Positions 1 to 7,776 of a DNA stretch of 64,000 nt are shown piece after piece (the stretch's first letter is position 1; each line of letters starts with the position of its first letter). Source of the DNA: Corynebacterium sp. (lineage in GTDB: Bacteria; Actinomycetota; Actinomycetes; Mycobacteriales; Mycobacteriaceae); NCBI RefSeq assembly GCF_030152825.1, contig NZ_JASLIP010000008.1, positions 8,621 through 72,620 on the forward strand, read 5' to 3'. The notes under the pieces were generated by a model. The model ran no database searches, was not told where the DNA came from, and saw only the letters and a program-made list of their open reading frames with translations. The translations under genes were made by a program, and so were the position numbers.

Positions 1-773
1 AGAAGCTGTCGATGGAAGCCCGCATGACCATCTGCAACATGTCCATCGAGGCCGGCGCCCGGGCTGGCATGGTTGCTCCCGACCAGACCACCTTCGACTA
101 CCTCGAGGGCCGCCCGCACGCCCCGCAGGGCCAGGACTGGGAGGACGCCGTCGAGTACTGGAAGTCCCTGCGCACCGATGAGGGCGCGGAGTTCGACACG
201 GTCGTCCACATCGATGGCTCCAGCCTCACCCCGTTCATCACCTGGGGAACGAACCCGGGCCAGGGCCTGCCGTTGGGCGCGACCGTGCCTGCGCCGGAGG
301 ACTTCACCAACGACACCGACCGCGCCGCCGCCGAGAGCGCCCTGGAGTACATGGACCTGACCCCGGGAACCCCGCTGCGGGACATCCCGGTGGACGTGGT
401 CTTCCTGGGCTCCTGCACCAACGCCCGCATCGAGGACCTGCGCGCAGCCGCCGAGGTTCTGGACGGCCGGAAGGTCGCTGACAGCGTCCAGATGCTCGTC
501 GTCCCGTCGTCCACGCGAGTCAAGCAGCAGGCAGAGGAGGAGGGCCTGGACAAGATCTTCCTCGCCGCGGGCGCTGAGTGGCGCACCGCAGGCTGCTCCA
601 TGTGCCTGGGCATGAACCCGGACCAGCTGACCCCCGGCCAGCGCTCCGCCTCGACCTCCAACCGCAACTTCGAGGGCCGCCAGGGCAAGGGTGGCCGCAC
701 CCACCTGGTCTCCCCGCAGGTCGCAGCGGCCACCGCCGTCCAGGGCACCTTCGCAAGCCCCGCCGACCTCTAA
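1..773 (+). CDS. leuC: 3-isopropylmalate dehydratase large subunit, 3' part
   Basis: The gene enters from the left edge already in frame (frame starts at base 3), so only the C-terminal 256 residues are here. LeuC with LeuD isomerises 2-isopropylmalate to 3-isopropylmalate in leucine synthesis, using a [4Fe-4S] cluster. The three cluster cysteines are visible: one in GSCTNARIEDL (near base 415) and two in AGCSMCLGMN (near 590-610). The family C-terminal block FEGRQGKGGRTHLVSP is intact near 670-715. leuD follows 53 nt downstream, as usual for the two-subunit bacterial enzyme. Identity is secure; the true start lies outside the window. Confidence 0.97.
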   Translation, partial: KLSMEARMTICNMSIEAGARAGMVAPDQTTFDYLEGRPHAPQGQDWEDAVEYWKSLRTDEGAEFDTVVHIDGSSLTPFITWGTNPGQGLPLGATVPAPEDFTNDTDRAAAESALEYMDLTPGTPLRDIPVDVVFLGSCTNARIEDLRAAAEVLDGRKVADSVQMLVVPSSTRVKQQAEEEGLDKIFLAAGAEWRTAGCSMCLGMNPDQLTPGQRSASTSNRNFEGRQGKGGRTHLVSPQVAAATAVQGTFASPADL

Positions 774-826
774 GCGAACACGTCACCCAGAAGTTCACCC
801 ACGGAACCCACGAAGGAAGCCACACC

Positions 827-1432
827 ATGGAAAAGTTCCACACCCACACCGGTGTCGCAGCGCCCCTGATGCGCTCCAACGTCGACACCGACCAGATCAT
901 CCCCGCCGTGTACCTGAAGCGCGTGACCCGCACCGGCTTCGAGGACGGCCTGTTCGCTGGCTGGCGCCAGAGCCCGGACTTCGTCCTGAACCAGGATGCG
1001 TTTAAAGACGCCTCCGTGCTGGTTGCGGGGCCGGACTTCGGCACCGGCTCCTCTCGAGAGCACGCCGTCTGGGCGCTGATGGACTACGGTTTCCGCGTTG
1101 TCCTGTCCTCTCGATTCGCGGATATTTTCAAGGGCAACTCCAGCAAGGCCGGGCTGCTGGCCGCTATCGTCGAGCAGTCCGACATCGAGCTGATGTGGAA
1201 GCTCATCGAGCAGAACCCCGGCATCGAGATGACCGTGAACCTCGAGGATCGCACCGCGACCCTGGGCAGCCACACCTTCAACATCGAGGTCGATGACTAC
1301 ACCCGCTGGCGCCTGATGGAGGGCCTGGACGACATCGGTCTGACCCTGCGCAAGGAAGAGCAGATCGCCGAGTTCGAGTCCCAGCGCCCGAGCTTCAAGC
1401 CGAAGACGCTGCCAGCCCGCACCGCGGACTAA
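827..1432 (+). CDS. leuD: 3-isopropylmalate dehydratase small subunit
   Basis: The 201-residue swivel-domain subunit that pairs with LeuC. The start is ATG 827, chosen because AAGGAAG (about 812-818) sits at good distance and the protein begins MEKFHTHTGVAAPLMRSNVD, as in the family; longer in-frame extensions upstream overlap leuC and are unlikely. The active-site loop region GPDFGTGSSREHAVWAL (around residues 69-85) is the hallmark of the small subunit, where the aconitase-type serine and arginine contact substrate carboxylates. Length is normal for LeuD. A strong terminator follows at 1451-1495, so leuCD ends a transcription unit. Confidence 0.97.
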   Translation: MEKFHTHTGVAAPLMRSNVDTDQIIPAVYLKRVTRTGFEDGLFAGWRQSPDFVLNQDAFKDASVLVAGPDFGTGSSREHAVWALMDYGFRVVLSSRFADIFKGNSSKAGLLAAIVEQSDIELMWKLIEQNPGIEMTVNLEDRTATLGSHTFNIEVDDYTRWRLMEGLDDIGLTLRKEEQIAEFESQRPSFKPKTLPARTAD

Positions 1433-1450
1433 GCGGCAGCAAAGCCGAAA

Positions 1451-1495
1451 AGACCCCGCCCCGGTCGGCCACAGAGCCGATCAGGAGCGGGGTCT
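1451..1495. terminator. Bidirectional terminator between leuD and mutT1
   Basis: The stem arms AGACCCCGC (1451-1459) and GCGGGGTCT (1487-1495) are perfectly complementary. They lie between two convergent genes, with an A-run on the left side that would read as a T-run for the minus strand. Confidence 0.75.
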
Positions 1496-1552
1496 CGCCG
1501 TTATAGGGCGGCAGGTCACCGGCAATGGGTGCTAGGTGCCCGGCCAGTCGGG

Positions 1553-2563
1553 TTACTTCACCGGCAACGCGCTGGCCAGGTAGTCCGCACCCAGCAGCTG
1601 ATCATCCTTGAAGTGCAGCACCCACACGCTGCCCTTCTTCACGCGCACGTCCTCGACCTCGATGCCGCTCTCGTTAAAGAGATGCTCCAGCATCGCCGGG
1701 ATCGCCGCACCCTGGGAGGACACGGCGGCGACCTTGCGCTGCTCAACCGTCGCCTTCAGCGCAGCAACAGCCGCCGGGACGTCCGCCACGACCTGATCGT
1801 CGGAGAAGGTCGAGGACACTGTCAGCGGAAGGTCGAAAGCCTGGGAGAACGGGGAGACCGTGTCGAAGCAGCGGTCCGGGCGCGCCGAGAACACCGCCGA
1901 CGGCCCATAGGCCCCCAGCTGGGAGATGAGCATCTCGGACTGGCGACGGCCGCGCTTGTCCAGAATGCGCTTGTCATCATCACCGCTCCACGTCCGCCGT
2001 GGCAGCGCGCGGGCATGGCGAGTCAGCAGAACCCGACGGTTTGCCCCCAGGGCCAGCAGCTCCAAAGCAGCATCCAAAACCTGCTGATCGAGCGGGTAAG
2101 TCAGCGACTTGCGTGCCTTCTTCGGCGACAACCAACGCAGCTCGTCGACCTCGTCGTCCACATCATTGTTGCCCTCGAAGTAGCCGTCCACGGCCTCCGC
2201 AGTCCAGTAATAAACCACCTTCGTGCGCTTGCGGACCGGGTAGTGGACGTAGCCCAGCAACCAGCCGAGCTCCACGCGGTAGCCGGTCTCCTCCAGGATC
2301 TCACGGAACGCGGTGCCCGCGAGGTTCTCGCCCGGGTCGACCTTGCCCTTCGGCAGCGTCCAGTCGTCGTAGCGGGGGCGGTGCTCCACCGCGATCTCCA
2401 GCTCACCCTGCTCGTTGTGCCGCCACAGCACCGCGCCGGCAGCGAACGTCGGACGCTCGAACTCTTCGGTGGGGTGGGAGCCGATGCGCGCCACGTGGCC
2501 ACGCCCATTGATTGACTTGGCCAGGGATGTGGATAGGTTGCCGTCGCCGTTGTTCGTGATCAC
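1553..2563 (-). CDS. mutT1: NUDIX hydrolase with C-terminal histidine-phosphatase domain (MutT1 type)
   Basis: A 336-residue two-domain protein. The N-terminal Nudix domain carries a full Nudix box, GKVDPGENLAGTAFREILEE followed by TGY (about residues 73-95), matching GX5EX7REUXEEXGU. A second domain begins at LLTRHARA (about residue 179), the arginine-histidine motif of the histidine-phosphatase superfamily. This architecture and the leuD-mutT1-gpsA-ddl context match mycobacterial MutT1, which removes oxidised guanine nucleotides and diadenosine polyphosphates. The start is GTG 2563 with GGAGG about 10 nt upstream on the minus strand. It is divergent from gpsA. The domain assignment is secure; the exact substrate is inferred from the family. 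Confidence 0.92.
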   Translation of the reverse strand: MITNNGDGNLSTSLAKSINGRGHVARIGSHPTEEFERPTFAAGAVLWRHNEQGELEIAVEHRPRYDDWTLPKGKVDPGENLAGTAFREILEETGYRVELGWLLGYVHYPVRKRTKVVYYWTAEAVDGYFEGNNDVDDEVDELRWLSPKKARKSLTYPLDQQVLDAALELLALGANRRVLLTRHARALPRRTWSGDDDKRILDKRGRRQSEMLISQLGAYGPSAVFSARPDRCFDTVSPFSQAFDLPLTVSSTFSDDQVVADVPAAVAALKATVEQRKVAAVSSQGAAIPAMLEHLFNESGIEVEDVRVKKGSVWVLHFKDDQLLGADYLASALPVK

Positions 2564-2616
2564 GAGGAAAATCCTCCCGTCGGGGGACTAGAATTGGGAA
2601 GCTGACTTAACAACAG

Positions 2617-2644
2617 TGATCCTATACGAGGCCAAACAGGATCA
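2617..2644. promoter_or_regulatory. Short inverted repeat in the mutT1-gpsA divergent spacer
   Basis: TGATCC (2617-2622) and GGATCA (2639-2644) form a 6-bp inverted repeat with a 16-nt spacer, in the 126-bp gap between two divergent genes. It could be an operator or chance; there is no independent support. Confidence 0.25.
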
Positions 2645-2689
2645 GATACGTAGGCATACGGGACATAAATTTTAGGCGGTGTTCGCACG

Positions 2690-3688
2690 ATGGTGCAGGT
2701 AGCAGTGATGGGGGCTGGTTCGTGGGGGACGACCGTGGCGAAGGTTTTCGCCGACTCCGGCAACCCCGTCACCCTGTGGGCTCGCCGCGATGAGGTCGCC
2801 GCCGACGTCAACGACAATCACCGCAATAGCGCCTATCTCGGGGACGTGGATCTTCCCGAAGGACTTTCAGCGACGACGGACCCCGCCACGGCACTTCACG
2901 GTGCGGAGATCGTGGTGCTCGGCGTCCCCTCCCAGACGCTGCGCAGCAACCTGAGCAGCTGGCGGGAACACATCGAGCCGAATGCCACGATCGTCAGCCT
3001 CGCCAAGGGCATCGAGTACGAGACCGGGATGCGCATGAGCCAGGTCATCGCGGACGTCGCCGGGGTCGCCAGCGACCGGGTCGCCGTGCTCACCGGCCCG
3101 AACCTCGCCAAGGAAGTCGCCCAGGGGCAACCCGCCGCCACCCTCATCGCCTGTGAGGACGACGACCGCGCCCGCTTCGTCCAGTCCGCCGTCGCCGCGC
3201 CGTATTTCCGCCCCTACACCAGCCAGGACGTCCTGGGGGCCGAGGTTGCTGGTACCTCCAAGAACGTCATCGCGCTGGCCGCGGGCATCGCCGCAGGCTG
3301 TGGCTTTGGAGCAAACACTAATGCCACCGTCATCACCCGCGGGCTTGCCGAGACCACCAGGCTGGCCCTCCAGCTCGGTGCGGACGCGCGCACCATGGCC
3401 GGGCTCGCGGGCATGGGCGACCTGGTTGCCACGTGTACCTCGCCACTATCTCGCAACCGCAGCTTCGGCCAGCGCCTTGGCGAGGGAGCGGGTCTAGAGG
3501 CAGCTGCTGAGGCCACCAAGGGGCAGGTCGCCGAGGGAGTGGTCAGCTGCCGCTCCGTCCAGGCGCTGGCGCGCAAGGCTGGGGTGGAAATGCCCATCAC
3601 CGATGCGGTGGTGCAAGTCTGCTACGAGGGCGCGACCCCGGAGCAGATCATCAACCAGCTGCTGGGGCGCACCCGCAAGCCCGAGTGA
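2690..3688 (+). CDS. gpsA: Glycerol-3-phosphate dehydrogenase [NAD(P)+]
   Basis: A 332-residue cytosolic enzyme reducing dihydroxyacetone phosphate to sn-glycerol 3-phosphate for phospholipid synthesis. The N-terminal Rossmann motif GAGSWGT (residues 8-14) binds the nucleotide. The catalytic and substrate region contains LTGPNLAKEVAQG and AGTSKNVIALAAGIAAGCGF, including the conserved lysine. The start is ATG 2690; AGGCGG lies about 11 nt upstream, a weak but usable ribosome site. Length is typical. ddl follows after a 78-nt gap and seems to have its own promoter. Confidence 0.97.
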   Translation: MVQVAVMGAGSWGTTVAKVFADSGNPVTLWARRDEVAADVNDNHRNSAYLGDVDLPEGLSATTDPATALHGAEIVVLGVPSQTLRSNLSSWREHIEPNATIVSLAKGIEYETGMRMSQVIADVAGVASDRVAVLTGPNLAKEVAQGQPAATLIACEDDDRARFVQSAVAAPYFRPYTSQDVLGAEVAGTSKNVIALAAGIAAGCGFGANTNATVITRGLAETTRLALQLGADARTMAGLAGMGDLVATCTSPLSRNRSFGQRLGEGAGLEAAAEATKGQVAEGVVSCRSVQALARKAGVEMPITDAVVQVCYEGATPEQIINQLLGRTRKPE

Positions 3689-3753
3689 CAGCCCGAGTGC
3701 CAGGGGCGCGCCGTCCCCGCGGTGGGCTACCGCGATTCGCTGCCCCAAGCGGG

Positions 3754-3759
3754 TAGGGT
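3754..3759 (+). promoter_or_regulatory. Predicted -10 of ddl (leaderless)
   Basis: TAGGGT ends 7 nt before the GTG start of ddl at 3767, and there is no purine-rich ribosome site in between. This spacing puts the transcription start on or next to the start codon. Confidence 0.5.
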
Positions 3760-3766
3760 TAGCGCT

Positions 3767-4858
3767 GTGACTGCAGCTGAAAAACTCACCGTCGCCGTCG
3801 TTTACGGTGGCCAATCGACCGAGCACTCCGTGTCCTGTATCTCCGCAGGCGCGATCATCGACAACCTGGACTCTGATCGGTTCACGGTCGTCCCCGTTGG
3901 CATCACCAGCGGGGGAGCGTGGGTGCCGGGAACCACGGATACCGCACAGCTGCGAGCCGATGGCCGCGAGCTACCCACCGTTGCCGATCACAGTGAGCGG
4001 ATCCAGCCCATGCTGGGCGCCGCCGGAAAAGCCACCGAGTTCCGTTTCGTCACCGGTGACCGTACCGGGGAGGTCTTCGCCACCGCGGACGTCATCTTCC
4101 CCGTCCTGCACGGCGCCAACGGTGAAGATGGCACTATCCAGGGTCTTTTCGACCTGCTGGGCGCCCGCTACGTCGGCAACGGCGTGCTGGCCTCCGCGGC
4201 GGGCATGGACAAGGAGTTCACCAAGAAGATCGCCCGGGAAGCCAACATCCCGACCGGCCCGGAGGTCGTTCTGCAGGGCCGCGCCGAGCTAACGGACGAG
4301 GAGCGCGAGCTGCTCGGCCTCCCGGTGTTCGTCAAGCCTGCCCGGGGTGGCTCCTCGATCGGCATCTCGAAGGTGGACAGCTGGCAGGACCTGCCCGCAG
4401 CCATCGAGGAGGCCGCCTCCCACGACCCGAAGGTCATCATCGAGGCCATGATCATCGGCCCCGAGGTTGAATGTGGCGTGCTGGAGCGCGAGGACGGCAC
4501 CCTGGTCGCATCCTCCCCAGCCATGCTGCAGGGCACCGACGCCGGCGAGGAGGGCTTTTATGGCTTCGACGCCAAGTACCTTGACGACACCGTCAGTGCC
4601 ACCATTCCCGCCCCGCTCGACGAGGCCACCACGCGCCGGGTGCAGCAGCTCGCGATCGAGACTTATCGAGCGCTGGGCTGCACCGGCCTGGCACGCGTGG
4701 ACTTCTTCGTCACCGACACCGGCCCGATCCTCAATGAGATCAACACGATGCCCGGCTTCACCCCGATCAGCATGTACCCGCAGATGTTCCTTGCTGATGG
4801 TCTGAGCTACACCGACCTGCTGACCACCCTGGTCGCCGGGGCGCGTCGCCACTCATAG
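3767..4858 (+). CDS. ddl: D-alanine--D-alanine ligase
   Basis: A 363-residue ATP-grasp enzyme joining two D-alanines for the peptidoglycan stem peptide. I place the start at GTG 3767 (VTAAEKLTVAVVYGGQSTEH): the family's conserved N-terminus AVVYGGQSTEHSVS follows directly and a -10 hexamer lies 7 nt upstream. The upstream in-frame extension from 3722 is not conserved-looking. ATP-grasp motifs are present: HGANGEDGTIQG, FVKPARGGSSIGISKV and the metal-binding EINTMPGFT near the C-terminus. A perfect-stem terminator follows. Confidence 0.96.
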   Translation: MTAAEKLTVAVVYGGQSTEHSVSCISAGAIIDNLDSDRFTVVPVGITSGGAWVPGTTDTAQLRADGRELPTVADHSERIQPMLGAAGKATEFRFVTGDRTGEVFATADVIFPVLHGANGEDGTIQGLFDLLGARYVGNGVLASAAGMDKEFTKKIAREANIPTGPEVVLQGRAELTDEERELLGLPVFVKPARGGSSIGISKVDSWQDLPAAIEEAASHDPKVIIEAMIIGPEVECGVLEREDGTLVASSPAMLQGTDAGEEGFYGFDAKYLDDTVSATIPAPLDEATTRRVQQLAIETYRALGCTGLARVDFFVTDTGPILNEINTMPGFTPISMYPQMFLADGLSYTDLLTTLVAGARRHS

Positions 4859-4875
4859 ACCCTAAGACAACGGGA

Positions 4876-4906
4876 AACGCCCGCCACGGTCACCGTGGCG
4901 GGCGTT
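4876..4906. terminator. Long perfect hairpin terminator between ddl and the DUF3515 gene
   Basis: Bases 4876-4906 form an almost perfect palindrome centred on 4891: AACGCCCGCCACGGT with its complement. It lies between convergent genes and probably serves both. Confidence 0.7.
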
Positions 4907-4964
4907 GGTGTGTGCGGGGGATGCCCCGGAATAGCCCGGGACGTTAACCACGCACTGGGAGGGG

Positions 4965-6092
4965 CTACGAGCGCTCGGCGCGCTTCGACATGCTCTCGGT
5001 AATCGCCTTCGTCACCGTGGGCAGCACATCGCCGCTGCTAAACTGCGGCATCGCGACGGCGACGACCTCCTCGTGGCCGATCGCGTACCAGTGACCGATC
5101 GTCGAACCCTGCGCGAGGGCAGGGGCGTCGAACCACGGAACGTCGTCGATCTGGGAAAGCCGCTCACCGCGCTCATAGGACTCCGGGAAGGCAACGCCAC
5201 AGCGGACCACGACCGGCTCGTTGCCCTCCTTCTCGGGCTGGTAGACGACCAGAGAATCCGCCGCGGCGCGCTTCGCCTGCTCGATGAAGCCCGAGAGCTT
5301 CGGATCTCGCAGCGCGTCCTCGCCGGCCACGGCCTTGGCGTTGTTCTCCATCAGCTCGCCCAGCTCCTCGCTGCTCAGGCGACGGAAGCCGGCGATCTCC
5401 GCAGGCAGGGTCTCGTCGAAGGAACGGCAGGTCTGCTCATTACGATCCTTGGCTACCGGCTCGTCTGCCAGCGGCAGGGCAGCCGGGGTCACGGGGGAAT
5501 CAGAGGACGCGACCTCGCCGAGAACGGGCGAGATCTCCGCCACCGCGTCCTTGATGAGGTCGCCGTCCGCCTCGGACGTCACCGCAACGGTCGGCTCCCC
5601 GGACACGAAGTACCAGGTGGCCAGGGTGGAACCCGGGGTGGCGTCCTGGGCGATGAACCAGCTCGCCCCCTCAGCCGCGGAGACCGGGCTGATGACTGTG
5701 TACTGATCTGGCATCGTGACGCCGCAACGGACGGTCAGTTGGGTGCCGTTGGTGTCCCGGTAAGCGACGGTGCCGTCTGGAACCGGATCTAGAATGCCCA
5801 CCTTCCGGAACTTACCGGCCTTCTCCGGGGCCTTCTCCACCAGCTGAGAGCACTCCGCGGCCTTCGCATCCGGTGCATCAACGGCGCCGACCGAGACGTC
5901 CGAATACTTCTGCCGATCCGAAAGAATCTTGGCTCCCCCCAACACCGCGACGGTGAAGACGAGAGCTAGGATCAGACTGATCGTGACGAGTGAACGGGGA
6001 GCCCCTGCTCCACGGCCCTGGGCATCAGCCCCCGTAGTCGGGCCCTGCGAGGCGGCCGGGGATGCACCCCGTGGATTACGCTGTGTGCTCAT
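4965..6092 (-). CDS. Membrane-anchored protein with two tandem DUF3515 units
   Basis: A 375-residue protein with a short Ala/Gly/Pro-rich cytosolic N-terminus, one transmembrane helix (about residues 35-54) and an extracytoplasmic part. The outside part contains two related units. Each has a pair of cysteines (Cys81/Cys123 and Cys222/Cys298) and parallel motifs: VRCGVTMPDQY versus VRCGVAFPESY, and GSTLATWYFVSGEPTVAV versus GSTIGHWYAIGHEEVVAV. DUF3515 proteins next to ddl and thiL are usual in corynebacteria and mycobacteria, but from memory they carry a single unit of about 150-200 residues. Function is unknown. I use ATG 6092 rather than GTG 6098 because a -10 hexamer sits 8 nt upstream of it. 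It is divergent from thiL. Confidence 0.8.
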   Translation of the reverse strand: MSTQRNPRGASPAASQGPTTGADAQGRGAGAPRSLVTISLILALVFTVAVLGGAKILSDRQKYSDVSVGAVDAPDAKAAECSQLVEKAPEKAGKFRKVGILDPVPDGTVAYRDTNGTQLTVRCGVTMPDQYTVISPVSAAEGASWFIAQDATPGSTLATWYFVSGEPTVAVTSEADGDLIKDAVAEISPVLGEVASSDSPVTPAALPLADEPVAKDRNEQTCRSFDETLPAEIAGFRRLSSEELGELMENNAKAVAGEDALRDPKLSGFIEQAKRAAADSLVVYQPEKEGNEPVVVRCGVAFPESYERGERLSQIDDVPWFDAPALAQGSTIGHWYAIGHEEVVAVAMPQFSSGDVLPTVTKAITESMSKRAERS

Positions 6093-6100
6093 AGGCACAC

Positions 6101-6106
6101 ATCTTA
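6101..6106 (-). promoter_or_regulatory. Predicted -10 of the DUF3515 gene (leaderless)
   Basis: On the minus strand TAAGAT ends 8 nt before ATG 6092. There is no ribosome site on this strand; the nearby AGGAGG belongs to thiL on the plus strand. Confidence 0.5.
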
Positions 6107-6121
6107 TAAGGAGGCGGGCGG

Positions 6122-7099
6122 ATGTTCCGATACACCGGGCCTACGGTGCGCGAGGTGGGGGAGGCGGCCACCATCCAGGCGATCCGTCGTGCAGCCCCGA
6201 GCGAACTCAACGGCGACGACGCGGCGATCCTGCGGCCCACAGCACCGAACTCGCGCCACGTCAGCTGCACCGACATCCTCGTCCTCGGGCGCCACTTCCG
6301 GCCCGAATACTCCACGGCCTACGAGGTCGGCGTGAAAGCCATCACGCAAAACTTCGCCGACATCCAGGCCATGGGAGCCAGGCCCACCGCAGCCCTGCTC
6401 GGGCTGGCGGTCCCGGGTGAGACCCCGCTGAGCTGGGTCAGCGAACTCGCCGAGGGGATTGAGGCCGCCGCCGAGCCCTGGGCTGCCGAATTGGTGGGTG
6501 GCGACATCGTGCAGGGCAAGGAACTCCTCATCTCCATCACCGCGCTCGGCGAGCTCACCGGCCCCGCGCCCGCCCTGCGGGTCAACCGCGCCGCGCCGGG
6601 GCAGCAGGTCATCGCGCACGGCAAGCTCGGGCACTCCGCGGCGGGGCTGGACGTGCTGCGCCACTACGGCAGCCGGGCAGCGGTCCCGGACGATGAGATC
6701 CTGCAGGAACTGGCCAGCTGGCACTGCGCACCCAGCCTGGTGGTGGGGCAGGGGACCGTCGCCCGGGCAGCCGGCGTGGCAAGCATGACTGATAACTCCG
6801 ACGGGCTGATCTCCGACCTCAACCACATCGCGACGTCATCCGGGGTCACCATCGACGTCGAAAAGGCCGGCATCGCCCCCGACGAGATGCTCCAGCACGC
6901 GGCAGACGTCCTGCAGGAGGACCCGTGGAAGTGGGTCTTGAGCGGCGGTGAGGACCACAGCCTGCTGGCCACCACCGCAGCCCGCATCCCCACCGGCTTC
7001 CGACGTATCGGGAGCACGGGCTCGCAAACCGGTTCGGGACCGAAGGTCACCATCGATGGCGCCACCCCGGTCTACACCGCGGGCTGGTCCTCGCTCTAA
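6122..7099 (+). CDS. thiL: Thiamine-monophosphate kinase
   Basis: A 325-residue enzyme phosphorylating thiamine monophosphate to thiamine pyrophosphate, the last step of cofactor synthesis. It shows the family's N-terminal ELNGDDAA acidic motif (about residues 29-36), FADIQAMGARP in the dimer and ATP region, the LVGGDIVQG block and DNSDGLISDL in the C-terminal domain. The start is ATG 6122 behind a strong AAGGAGG (about 6107-6113). ung follows after 31 nt with its own ribosome site, so the two probably share a transcript. Confidence 0.95.
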   Translation: MFRYTGPTVREVGEAATIQAIRRAAPSELNGDDAAILRPTAPNSRHVSCTDILVLGRHFRPEYSTAYEVGVKAITQNFADIQAMGARPTAALLGLAVPGETPLSWVSELAEGIEAAAEPWAAELVGGDIVQGKELLISITALGELTGPAPALRVNRAAPGQQVIAHGKLGHSAAGLDVLRHYGSRAAVPDDEILQELASWHCAPSLVVGQGTVARAAGVASMTDNSDGLISDLNHIATSSGVTIDVEKAGIAPDEMLQHAADVLQEDPWKWVLSGGEDHSLLATTAARIPTGFRRIGSTGSQTGSGPKVTIDGATPVYTAGWSSL

Positions 7100-7130
7100 G
7101 CCGCCCACGACACCCGCTAGGAGGTCCACC

Positions 7131-7766
7131 ATGATTTACGTGCACCCCAATTGGCAGCTGCCCGGGCTGGAGGAAACCCTGCACAAAGCTCAGGCGGCCC
7201 ACGCGCCGGGCCAACAGGTCCTCCCGCCGGAGGAATACATCCTGCGGGCCTTCGAGGTCGACCCGGCGGACGTGAAGTGCCTCATCGTGGGGCAAGACCC
7301 ATATCCCACCCCGGGGCATGCGGTGGGGCTCGCGTTCTCCTCTGAAGGTGAGCAGATCCCGAAGTCCCTGCAGAACATCTTCACGGAATACAGCGAGGAC
7401 CTGGGCCTGCCCCGGCCCACCACCGCGGACCTAAGCCCCTGGCTGGACGAGGGGGTGCTGCTGCTCAACCGGGTGCTCACGGTGCTCGCGGGACAGGCGA
7501 ATAGCCACCGGGGCCTGGGGTGGGAGGCCATCACGGAGGCCGCGGTTCGCCAGGTCGCAGCCAACGAGCATTTCTGCGCGATCCTCTGGGGCAAACAGGC
7601 CCAGCAGCTGGCGGGCATCATCGGGCCCGAGCGCTGCATCATGTCCCCGCACCCATCACCGCTGTCTGCCTACCGCGGATTCTTCGGCTCCCGACCCTTC
7701 AGCCGTGCCAATGAAATCCTGCGGGCCCAGGGTGCCGATCCCGTGGATTGGAGCCTCGACCGTTAA
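7131..7766 (+). CDS. ung: Uracil-DNA glycosylase, family 1
   Basis: A 211-residue base-excision repair enzyme removing uracil from DNA. The start is ATG 7131 with AGGAGGT about 6 nt upstream; a longer in-frame reading overlaps thiL and is rejected. The water-activating motif is GQDPYPTPGHAVGLAFS; proline after the tyrosine is, as I recall, the actinobacterial form of the GQDPYH motif. The C-terminal HPSPLSAYRGF motif supplies the catalytic histidine and the leucine that intercalates into DNA. The stop codon overlaps the -10 of the next gene. Confidence 0.96.
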   Translation: MIYVHPNWQLPGLEETLHKAQAAHAPGQQVLPPEEYILRAFEVDPADVKCLIVGQDPYPTPGHAVGLAFSSEGEQIPKSLQNIFTEYSEDLGLPRPTTADLSPWLDEGVLLLNRVLTVLAGQANSHRGLGWEAITEAAVRQVAANEHFCAILWGKQAQQLAGIIGPERCIMSPHPSPLSAYRGFFGSRPFSRANEILRAQGADPVDWSLDR

Positions 7767-7769
7767 GCT
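7764..7769 (+). promoter_or_regulatory. Predicted -10 of the DAK-domain gene (leaderless)
   Basis: TAAGCT overlaps the ung stop codon and ends 7 nt before ATG 7777. Confidence 0.45.
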
Positions 7770-7776
7770 GGCAGGC

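Noticed and set aside
1529..2515. 328-codon plus-strand frame opposite mutT1
   Set aside because: Antisense shadow: the minus strand encodes a complete Nudix and phosphatase protein; the plus frame shows no motif.
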